NCBI GenBank assembly: GCA_958295725.1
Contig: OY282368.1
Location: 2,192,001 to 2,256,000, forward strand
Direction: 5' to 3'
Origin: an uncultured Alphaproteobacteria bacterium
Lineage (GTDB): Bacteria; Pseudomonadota; Alphaproteobacteria; UBA2966
DNA: 64,000 nt
Shown: in pieces, positions 1 through 6,570 of the stretch
Layout of the letters: each line of letters starts with the position of its first letter
Position numbering within the stretch: the first letter of the stretch is position 1
Made by a program: the position numbers and the translations under genes
Notes under the pieces: model-generated
The model's database searches: none
What the model was told of the DNA's origin: nothing
The model's input: only the letters and a program-made list of their open reading frames with translations

Positions 1-123
1 CTCGAGCAGGAATTCGACACGACGGTGCTCGCCGCGTCGACCGTCGTCGTCGTCTTTTCCCTGATCGTGCTGCTCGTCATTCAGCGGTTCAGCGGCCTCG
101 ACGTCTTCGTCCGCACGAGGTGA
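1..123 (+). CDS. ABC transporter permease, last 40 residues (5' end outside window)
   Basis: Frame 1 is open from the first base to a TGA at 121-123. The encoded end has one hydrophobic stretch (TVVVVFSLIVLLVIQRFSG) followed by a short polar tail, as expected for the last transmembrane helix of a binding-protein-dependent permease of the PotC/PotB type. The substrate-binding protein gene begins 142 bases downstream on the same strand, which supports membership of one importer operon. Only the last helix is visible, so the family assignment rests mainly on context. Confidence 0.6.
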   Translation, partial: LEQEFDTTVLAASTVVVVFSLIVLLVIQRFSGLDVFVRTR

Positions 124-265
124 ACGCCGCGCGTCCGGCCGTTCCGGCGCGGCGGTTGGACGACGCGGCGTCGCGGGACTAGAGTCCCCCTGCGTTCGGG
201 AATCGTCGGCGTCCGTCTCGTGGTGCTTGGCGTGTGGCCGGACGAGCACCACAGGGAGGAACAGC

Positions 266-1339
266 ATGAATTCCAGGACAGCAATCCGGTTGTCGGCCGC
301 CGGCCTCGTCGCCGCGAGCCTGGCGACCGCCGGCGCGGGACCGGCCCTCGCCGGCATGTTCGATGGCGTCGAAGTCCGCGTCGCGAGCTTCGGCGGCAAA
401 TGGCGCAACCTGATCGAGTCGACGGTCGGCGAGGCCTTCGCCGCGGAAGGCGGCAAGATGGTCTACGTCGCCGGGTCGCCGAGCCCCCATTTCGGCAAGC
501 TGGTGGCGTCGCGCGGCGCCGAGCCGCCGTTCGACCTGATGGAAACGACGGACGACTTCCTGCCGCCGCTGTTGGCGAAGGGCTACCTCGACGAGATCGA
601 CTACGGCAGGGTTCCCAACGCCTCGGCGCTGGCCGAACGGGACCGGTCGAAGCACTGGGTGAAGACCTGGACCACCCAGTCGGCCATCATCTACAACACC
701 GAGAAGTTCGAGGAGCACGGCATTCCGGCGCCGAGGAAGTACGCGGACCTGAAGCATCCCAAGCTCCAGGGCAAGATATCGGTGCCCGACATCGCCGGCG
801 GCGGCGTGATGCCCTGTCTCGTCGGCATGGCCCTGGAGGGCGGCGGCGACGAATCCAACATCGACCCGGCGCTCGACCTGATCGCCAGCCTCGAGGTCAA
901 GGCCTTCTGGAAGTCGAACTCGGCGCTCCGCACCCTGCTCAAGAGCGGGGACGTCTGGGCCGCCTGCGCCGGCGTCCACACCATGGGCCGTCTTCTGGGC
1001 GCGGCGCCGTTGTGGGCGACGCACGTCGAGGTCAAGCCCGGCGTCTTCGGCGTGCTCAAGCAGGGGTGGCTGGTCAAGATCAAGGGCGGCAAGAACGACG
1101 CGGCCCGCGACTGGATCGTCAACCGGTTCATCAGCAAGCAACACCAGCGCGGCGTCATGAAGGGCTGGCTGCTGTCCTCGCGGGAGGACGTCCTCGCCGA
1201 CTACGCCTCGGAACCCGGCATGGACTTCATGCGGCTGAAGCCCGACGAGGTCGCGAACATGTACTCGATCGATTTCTCGAAGGTCGACCGCACGGTCTAC
1301 ACGGAGAAGTGGAACCGCAAGGTGAGCGCAGGCTCCTGA
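266..1339 (+). CDS. Periplasmic substrate-binding protein of a spermidine/putrescine-type ABC importer
   Basis: The protein has 357 residues and is probably exported: MNSRTAIRLSAAGLVAAS begins a classic signal peptide ending near A-L-A. The mature part starts with the VRVASFGGKW stretch typical of PotD-like (SBP_bac_6/8) binding proteins, and later contains T-Q-S-A-I-I-Y-N-T and P-K-L-Q-G-K-I motifs usual for this fold. I chose the ATG at 266 because AGGGAGGA lies 6-13 bases upstream and the signal peptide starts there; an upstream in-frame start at 227 would add an unlikely 13-residue leader. The paralogous binding protein at 53816 shows the same architecture. The ligand (polyamine, sulfonate or other small cation) cannot be told from sequence. 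Confidence 0.85.
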   Translation: MNSRTAIRLSAAGLVAASLATAGAGPALAGMFDGVEVRVASFGGKWRNLIESTVGEAFAAEGGKMVYVAGSPSPHFGKLVASRGAEPPFDLMETTDDFLPPLLAKGYLDEIDYGRVPNASALAERDRSKHWVKTWTTQSAIIYNTEKFEEHGIPAPRKYADLKHPKLQGKISVPDIAGGGVMPCLVGMALEGGGDESNIDPALDLIASLEVKAFWKSNSALRTLLKSGDVWAACAGVHTMGRLLGAAPLWATHVEVKPGVFGVLKQGWLVKIKGGKNDAARDWIVNRFISKQHQRGVMKGWLLSSREDVLADYASEPGMDFMRLKPDEVANMYSIDFSKVDRTVYTEKWNRKVSAGS

Positions 1340-1418
1340 CCCGGACGCGTTTCGGATACCGGCGCTCCGCCCGGCGGCGGGGCGCCGTTCCGTCCGGCGG
1401 CGGCCGGAGGCTTCGGCC

Positions 1419-4400
1419 ATGACGGACCGTTTCTTCGACCGCCCGGTTCTCAACTCGCCCTACGACTACCCCACGCGCCACTGGGAGCTGGACGGGAACG
1501 GCCAGCCGACGAACCGGACCGTCGACCGTCGCCGCCGCGTCTCGTTCGTCACGCCGATCCCGAAGCCGAGGAAGCGCAAGGGGAGCCAGAGCGAGCTGGT
1601 GTTCGACGAGGGCGCGCGAGAGCTCGCCACCGAAAGCCAGCAATACGACCTGACGGAGATCATCGGCAGCGTTCGCCACGCGGTCGACGAATGGCGGGCG
1701 CTGCCGGAGGCCCGGTGGCGGGTGACGCCGGAGACCGCCCGGCTGCTCCGCCACTGGCGCCGCCATCGCTTCGCCGACTTCCGGCCCTTCTTCTGCCAGG
1801 TCGAGGCGGTGGAGACCGCGATCTGGCTGACCGAGGTCGCGCCGACCCTCGGCAACGCCGGGCGGCGGTTCCTCGACCATCTCGGGGCGGCGAACGAGCA
1901 GGCGAACCCGGCGCTCTCCCGGCTGGCGCTCAAGCTCGCCACCGGCGCCGGCAAGACCGTCGTCATGGCGATGCTGATCGCCTGGCAGACGGTCAACGCG
2001 GTCCGTCGCCCCGACAGCCGGCGCTTCACCCGCGGCTTCCTGGTGACGACCCCGGGGATCACGATCCGCGACCGGCTGCGCGTGCTCCAGCCCAACGACC
2101 CGGACAGCTACTACCGCGGCCGCGAGCTCGTCCCCGCCGACATGCTGGGCGACCTGGAGCGGGCCAGGATCGTCGTCACCAACTTCCACGCCTTCAAGCC
2201 ACGCGAGACGATGGCGGTCTCGAAGGGCGGCCGCGCCCTCCTCCGGGGCCGCGCGGACCGGGGTCCCGAGTTGCGGACGCTGGAGACCGAGGGCCGGATG
2301 CTGCGGCGCGTCATGCCCGAACTCATGGGCATGAGGAACGTGATGGCGCTGAACGACGAGGCGCATCACTGCTACCGCGAGAAGCCGGGTGAGGGCGAGG
2401 AGGGCGACCTCAAGGGCGACGATCGCAAGGAGGCCGAGAAGAACCGGGAGGCCGCCCGGCTCTGGATCTCCGGGCTGGAGGCGGTCGGGCGGACGCTCGG
2501 CCTCGCCCGCGTCGTCGACCTTTCGGCGACGCCGTTCTTCCTGCGCGGTTCGGGCTACGCGGAGGGCACCCTGTTCCCGTGGACCGTCAGCGACTTCTCG
2601 CTCATGGACGCGATCGAGTGCGGCATCGTCAAGCTGCCCCGGGTGCCGGTGGCCGACAACGTCGTCTCCAGGGACGACATGCCCAAGTTCCGCAATCTCT
2701 GGGACCACATCGGCAAGAAGATGCCGAGGAAGGGCCGCGGCAAGGCCGGCGGCCTCGATCCGCTCGCCATCCCCGTCGATCTCCAGACCGCGCTGGACGC
2801 CCTCTACGGGCACTACGAGAAGACGTTCGAGACGTGGCGGGAAGCCGGCATCGACGTCCCGCCCTGTTTCATCGTCGTCTGCAACAACACCGCGACGTCG
2901 AAGCTCGTCTACGACTACGTCTCCGGCTTCGTCCGCGAGAACGCCGACGGTTCGACGACCGTCGAGAACGGCCGCCTGCCGCTGTTCCGCAATTACGACG
3001 AGTACGGCGACCCGCTGCCCCGTCCTCGCGCGCTGCTCATCGACAGCCGGCAGCTCGACTCCGGCGAGGCCCTCGACGGCGGCTTCCGCGCCGCGGCCGC
3101 CGACGAGATCGCACGCTTCCGCCGCGAGATCGTCGCCCGCACCGGCGACCGCCGACAGGCCGAGAACCTCTCTGACGAGGACCTGCTCCGCGAGGCGATG
3201 AACACCGTCGGCAAGGCGAGCCGGCTCGGCGGCGAGACCCGCTGCGTCGTCTCGGTCTCGATGCTGACCGAAGGATGGGACGCCAGCACCGTCACCCACG
3301 TCCTCGGCGTGCGCGCCTTCGGCACCCAGCTCCTGTGCGAGCAGGTGGTCGGCCGCGCGCTGCGCCGCCGGTCCTACGACCTGAACGAGGAAGGCCGTCT
3401 CGACGCCGAATACGCCGACGTGCTCGGCATTCCCTTCGACTTCACCGCCGCGCCGGTGGTCGTTCCGCCGCCGAGGCCGCGCGACGTGATACAGGTCAGG
3501 GCCGTCACGCCGGAGCGCGACGCCTGCGAGATCCGCTTCCCGCGCGTCGCCGGCTACCGCGTCGAACTGCCGGAGGAACGCCTCGAGGCGACGTTCGGCG
3601 ACGACTCGACCCTCGTGCTCACGCCCGCTCTCGTCGGCCCCTCCGTCACCCTCAACCAGGGCATCGTCGGCGAAGGCGCGACCCTGAGCCTCGAGCGCCT
3701 GGAGGACATGCGCCGTCCGACCCTGCTGTTCCACCTGACCAGGCGGCTGTTGGAGACGAAATGGCGCGATCCGGGCGCGGAGCCCAGGCTCCACCTCTTC
3801 GGCCAGCTCAAGCGGGTGGCGCGCCAGTGGCTCGACGGGCATCTCGTCTGCAAGGGCGGCGCATATCCGGCGCAGCTCATGTACCAGGAGCTCGCCGACA
3901 TGGCCTGCGAGCGCATCACGAGGGGAATCGTCGCGCGGCATATCGACCAACGGCCGGTCACCGCCGTCCTCGACCCGTACAACCCCGCCGGCTCGACACG
4001 GCATGTCCGCTTCGCCACCTCGAAAACGACCCGCTGGAAGACCGCCCCGTCCCGCTGCCACGTCGACTGGGCGGTCTGCGACAGCGACTGGGAGGTGGAG
4101 TTCTGCCGCGTCGCCGAGGCGCATCCGCGCGTGCTGGCCTATGTGAAGAACCAGGGTCTGGGGTTGGAGATCCCTTACCGGTCGGGTTCCGAATCCCGGA
4201 CGTATCTGCCCGATTTCATCGTGTTGGTGGACGACGGGCGCGGCGCCGGCGACCCGCTGCATCTCGTCGTCGAGATCAAGGGCTACCGCGGCGAGGACGC
4301 GAAGGACAAGAAGGCGACGATGGAGACCTTCTGGGTCCCGGGCATGAACCGCCTCGGCGCATACGGCCGCTGGGCCTTCGCCGAGTTCGGCGACGTCTAC

Positions 4401-4490
4401 GAAATGGAGACGGACCTCTCCACCGTGACGGAACGCGCGTTCGATGAGATGATCGGGCTGTTCCCGCCCGCCGCCGAGGCGGGCGATTGA
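1419..4490 (+). CDS. Type III-like restriction enzyme subunit: SF2 helicase with PD-(D/E)xK nuclease
   Basis: The product has 1023 residues. SF2 translocase motifs occur in order: Walker A TGAGKT (residues 175-180), DEAH-type box N-D-E-A-H-H near 312, S-A-T-P-F, and the arginine-finger motif Q-V-V-G-R-A-L-R-R. Near residues 930-954 the pair P-D-F ... V-E-I-K-G fits a PD-(D/E)xK nuclease core, as in Res subunits of type III systems; I recall close relatives being named the BPTD_3080 family. The partner methyltransferase lies at 6570-9386. The predicted job is ATP-dependent cleavage of DNA lacking the host modification. A GGAGG lies 9 bases before the ATG. The 2 kb between Res and Mod hold remnants and a DUF1828 gene, so the system has been rearranged. 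Confidence 0.85.
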   Translation: MTDRFFDRPVLNSPYDYPTRHWELDGNGQPTNRTVDRRRRVSFVTPIPKPRKRKGSQSELVFDEGARELATESQQYDLTEIIGSVRHAVDEWRALPEARWRVTPETARLLRHWRRHRFADFRPFFCQVEAVETAIWLTEVAPTLGNAGRRFLDHLGAANEQANPALSRLALKLATGAGKTVVMAMLIAWQTVNAVRRPDSRRFTRGFLVTTPGITIRDRLRVLQPNDPDSYYRGRELVPADMLGDLERARIVVTNFHAFKPRETMAVSKGGRALLRGRADRGPELRTLETEGRMLRRVMPELMGMRNVMALNDEAHHCYREKPGEGEEGDLKGDDRKEAEKNREAARLWISGLEAVGRTLGLARVVDLSATPFFLRGSGYAEGTLFPWTVSDFSLMDAIECGIVKLPRVPVADNVVSRDDMPKFRNLWDHIGKKMPRKGRGKAGGLDPLAIPVDLQTALDALYGHYEKTFETWREAGIDVPPCFIVVCNNTATSKLVYDYVSGFVRENADGSTTVENGRLPLFRNYDEYGDPLPRPRALLIDSRQLDSGEALDGGFRAAAADEIARFRREIVARTGDRRQAENLSDEDLLREAMNTVGKASRLGGETRCVVSVSMLTEGWDASTVTHVLGVRAFGTQLLCEQVVGRALRRRSYDLNEEGRLDAEYADVLGIPFDFTAAPVVVPPPRPRDVIQVRAVTPERDACEIRFPRVAGYRVELPEERLEATFGDDSTLVLTPALVGPSVTLNQGIVGEGATLSLERLEDMRRPTLLFHLTRRLLETKWRDPGAEPRLHLFGQLKRVARQWLDGHLVCKGGAYPAQLMYQELADMACERITRGIVARHIDQRPVTAVLDPYNPAGSTRHVRFATSKTTRWKTAPSRCHVDWAVCDSDWEVEFCRVAEAHPRVLAYVKNQGLGLEIPYRSGSESRTYLPDFIVLVDDGRGAGDPLHLVVEIKGYRGEDAKDKKATMETFWVPGMNRLGAYGRWAFAEFGDVYEMETDLSTVTERAFDEMIGLFPPAAEAGD

Positions 4491-4547
4491 CTTTCATTCT
4501 TTGGGAACCAGGATAAACTGTACTTCGTTCGACTGGGGGCAAGGAGG

Positions 4548-4910
4548 ATGGAAGTGGGCGCCAAAGCGATGTCGTCCGTGGCCGATAGCCAGCAACTGGA
4601 GGTGGATCGGAATTACGAGGCGTTCAAGAAGGTGCTTCCGGGCCTTCTCAAAAGCGATCCTGGCCGGATCGCGTTGATGCACGGCGGCGAAGTCGTCATG
4701 TGTTTCGACACCGAGCGCGACGCCATCGAAGCCGGACGCAGGTTTTTCGAGGATCGGCGTTTTTCGATCCAGAAAATCAGGTCCCGTCCGGTCGACCTGG
4801 GATATTTTTCACGTTTCGGCGCGCCTCGCAGCCCCGCTGGCAATGCCGTTATTGCCGATCGATCGATTGAAGCCGGAAGCGGCGCACCAAACGCCGAGCG
4901 TCGTTCATGA
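4548..4910 (+). CDS. Small protein with a DUF5678-like domain, function unknown
   Basis: The open frame gives up to 120 residues. Residues ~23-75 resemble the small DUF5678 domain (N-Y-E-A-F, then G-R-I-A-L-M-H-G-G-E-V-V and a following helix). The AAGGAGG at 4541-4547 abuts the ATG at 4548 with no spacer, so the in-frame GTG at 4554, six bases further, is the more plausible start (118 residues). The C-terminal ~40 residues are low-complexity and may be poorly conserved. It follows the restriction subunit by 57 bases on the same strand. No catalytic motif is visible and I do not assign a function. Confidence 0.55.
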   Translation: MEVGAKAMSSVADSQQLEVDRNYEAFKKVLPGLLKSDPGRIALMHGGEVVMCFDTERDAIEAGRRFFEDRRFSIQKIRSRPVDLGYFSRFGAPRSPAGNAVIADRSIEAGSGAPNAERRS

Positions 4911-4947
4911 CGACATCGTTTTGACATGCCGGTCTTCCGACAGAGCA

Positions 4948-4994
4948 GTCATTCCCGCGGATCCAAGCCGTCATTCCCGCGAAAGCGGGAATCC
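4948..4994. repeat. dRS3-like palindromic repeat (ATTCCC-N8-GGGAAT)
   Basis: ATTCCCGCGAAAGCGGGAAT at 4973-4992 is a perfect inverted repeat with a GAAA loop. It fits the ATTCCC-N8-GGGAAT pattern known as dRS3 in Neisseria and found in many other proteobacteria. The 12-mer GTCATTCCCGCG occurs at 4948-4959 and again at 4970-4981, so part of the element is duplicated. It lies in the 342-base gap between the DUF5678-like gene and the NYN remnant, which otherwise holds only a possible promoter. Confidence 0.6.
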
Positions 4995-5125
4995 ATTCCG
5001 ATCGATCCCATCAAGAGCGCCTCGGTTTGAAATTTCGAGGCATTGTCCGGGCGCCCGCCAAGGCTGGCGAGTCTTGCCGCTTGGCCTCTCCGGCCCTGCC
5101 TGGCTCCGCTCGGCCGAAAAAGTTC

Positions 5126-5155
5126 TTGACTACCGCTCCGGCGGCGCCATACGTA
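5126..5155 (+). promoter_or_regulatory. Possible sigma70 promoter upstream of the NYN remnant
   Basis: TTGACT (5126-5131) and TACGTA (5150-5155) are separated by 18 bases, a reasonable match to the -35/-10 consensus in an otherwise GC-rich stretch. It lies about 100 bases before the ATG of the NYN remnant. The call rests on consensus only. Confidence 0.35.
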
Positions 5156-5252
5156 CAGTCATTCGCCCCTTGGTGGTACGCCTCACTCCCGGCCTGGGTC
5201 GGCGATCGTGAGCGAGGCCGAACCCTTGGGGCTTTCCCTTGATCGCACCCGG

Positions 5253-5458
5253 ATGACCAAAGCTGCGATCCTTATCGACGGCAACGCCAAGCGGACGTTA
5301 TCGTTCTCGTTTCCGGCGACTCGGACTTCGTCCCGGCGGCAAAGCTTGCCCGGCGAGAAGGCGTACAGTTCATACTCGATCCACTCTGGCAGAACGTATC
5401 GCCGGATCTTTCCGAACATATCGACGGCTTGACCAGCGGCTTTTCCAGGCCGCGCTGA
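5253..5458 (+). pseudogene. NYN-domain protein remnant with large internal deletion and frame shift
   Basis: The ATG at 5253 opens M-T-K-A-A-I-L-I-D-G-N, the conserved N-terminus of NYN/PIN-like RNases (first acidic residue). After only 11 codons the frame is lost. From 5297, two frames over, the sequence reads VIVLVSGDSDFVPAAKLARR and on to a stop at 5456-5458, which is the conserved C-terminal half (S-G-D-S-D-F motif) of the same family. The segment normally between them, on the order of 100 residues, is missing. The gene is therefore a deletion remnant of a nuclease that probably belonged to the defence island. Confidence 0.7.
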
Positions 5459-5535
5459 ACGGAAGCGGACAAGCGTCCGGTTTCGCCAATGCGCCGCAAG
5501 ATGCGCGGGCATCTGTGCATTGGTTCGGCGTATGC

Positions 5536-5564
5536 GCTGTTTTCCGGTGCGCCACGTGTATAAT
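5536..5564 (+). promoter_or_regulatory. Promoter with consensus -10 (TATAAT) ahead of the modification operon
   Basis: TATAAT at 5559-5564 is a perfect -10 hexamer, rare by chance in this GC-rich sequence. The -35 region is weak (GCTGTT at 5536-5541 with a 17-base spacer). A start site near 5571 would give a ~45-base leader to the GTG at 5615, preceded by GGGAGGCGGA. It would drive the methyltransferase remnant, the DUF1828 gene and the intact methyltransferase, which overlap each other end to end. Confidence 0.5.
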
Positions 5565-5614
5565 CTTCTTGGCGAACCGGGTGACATCGACGGCGGGCGC
5601 GGGAGGCGGATTCC

Positions 5615-5791
5615 GTGGCGGGGCGGCGTAAGGCGTCGAAAACCAGGCGGGTCGACACCCTGACCCACGGCGGGGCGCGGCGGCGCAACGTCCCGACGGC
5701 GGAGGCCCAGCCCCTGATGGCCTGCCTGATCGACGACTTCAATCTGAGCGGAATCGTCGCTCGACACGACCAGCCGGAACTGCCGTTATGA
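5615..5791 (+). pseudogene. Methyltransferase 5'-end remnant fused to an unrelated tail
   Basis: From the GTG at 5615 (GGGAGGCGGA 5-14 bases upstream) a 58-codon frame begins with a near copy of the methyltransferase N-terminus: R-R-V-D-T-L-T-H-G-G-A-R-R-R-N-V-P-T-A-E-A-Q-P-L-M-A in the remnant against R-R-V-E-A-L-T-H-G-G in the intact gene. After M-A the similarity stops and about 22 unrelated residues lead to a TGA that overlaps the ATG of the DUF1828 gene. The remnant keeps the original promoter and ribosome site, so it may still be translated and couple to the next gene. Confidence 0.65.
5658..5722 (+). repeat. Direct repeat, copy 1: methyltransferase codons ~13-34
   Basis: These 65 bases are identical to 6607-6671, inside the start of the intact methyltransferase gene. 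Similarity continues a little upstream (GGCGGGTCGA shared). The two copies bracket the DUF1828 gene in direct orientation. Confidence 0.9.
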
Positions 5792-6570
5792 ACATCGACC
5801 TCGACTCGCTTCGGAAACTCCTGTGCGAACGCCTGTGCGAGGATGTGAAGGTCGAATCGCGCCCGGACGGCGCGTTGATGCTGCGGACGCGCTTCCAGTT
5901 CCCCGACGGCGACCGTTTCCCGATCCACCTTTCCGAGGCGCCGGCGGGCGGGTTCCGGCTGTCGGACCGCGGCCATACCCTCATGCATATCGGCTACGAG
6001 CACGACGTCGACTCGTTCCTGGACGGAACCCGGAGGACGCTTCTCGAACGCATCATGGGCGAAAGCGAGTTGCAATGGGACGACGGCGCCTTCTGCCTCG
6101 ACACGGCCCCCGAACGGCTGCCGGAAGCGATATTCCGCTTCGGGCAGGCGCTCACTCGGGTCCACGACCTCACGCTCCTCTCCCGCTCCAGCGTCGGCTC
6201 CACCTTCTACGACGATCTCGCCGGCCTTCTCTCCCGTCTGGTGGACGAGGACAGGTTCCAACCCGATTACAGACCGGACGTGCCGAACGCCGAAGCCTAT
6301 CCGGTCGACTACCGGATCGAAGGCAAGGGCGACGTTCCGCTGTTCCTCTACGGCGTGCCCAACCGCGACAAGGCGCGGTTGACGACGATCATGCTGTCGC
6401 ATTTCCATCGTCACGGGCTCCCGTTCGAGTCGATCCTCGTCTTCGAGAACCAGGCCGAGATCCCCAGGCTCGACCTCGCCAGACTCTCGAACGTCGGCGG
6501 CGACATGATCTCGTCCCTGGAGGCCCGCGAGGACCTCGACCGCAAGCTCGTGCAGCGCATCGCGGCGTGA
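5788..6570 (+). CDS. DUF1828/DUF1829-type protein
   Basis: The protein has 260 residues. The N-terminal ~100 residues, with L-S-E-A-P-A-G-G-F-R-L-S-D-R-G-H-T-L, match the DUF1828 pattern, and the remainder (V-D-Y-R-I-E-G-K-G-D-V-P-L-F-L-Y-G-V) resembles DUF1829. In my knowledge such proteins recur beside restriction-modification and toxin genes, but no biochemical role is established. The ATG overlaps the stop of the methyltransferase remnant, and its own stop overlaps the ATG of the methyltransferase (TGATG), so it sits in a tightly coupled operon. It is bracketed by a 65-bp direct repeat, which suggests later insertion into this operon. Confidence 0.75.
   Translation: MNIDLDSLRKLLCERLCEDVKVESRPDGALMLRTRFQFPDGDRFPIHLSEAPAGGFRLSDRGHTLMHIGYEHDVDSFLDGTRRTLLERIMGESELQWDDGAFCLDTAPERLPEAIFRFGQALTRVHDLTLLSRSSVGSTFYDDLAGLLSRLVDEDRFQPDYRPDVPNAEAYPVDYRIEGKGDVPLFLYGVPNRDKARLTTIMLSHFHRHGLPFESILVFENQAEIPRLDLARLSNVGGDMISSLEAREDLDRKLVQRIAA

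Noticed and set aside
1361..1389. Terminator between the binding protein and the restriction gene
   Set aside because: GGCGC/GCGCC-type pairing is present but there is no T-run, and such hairpins are frequent by chance at this GC content.
179..1453. Minus-strand frame opposite the first binding protein
   Set aside because: Shadow of the PotD-like gene; the plus strand has a signal peptide and ribosome site.
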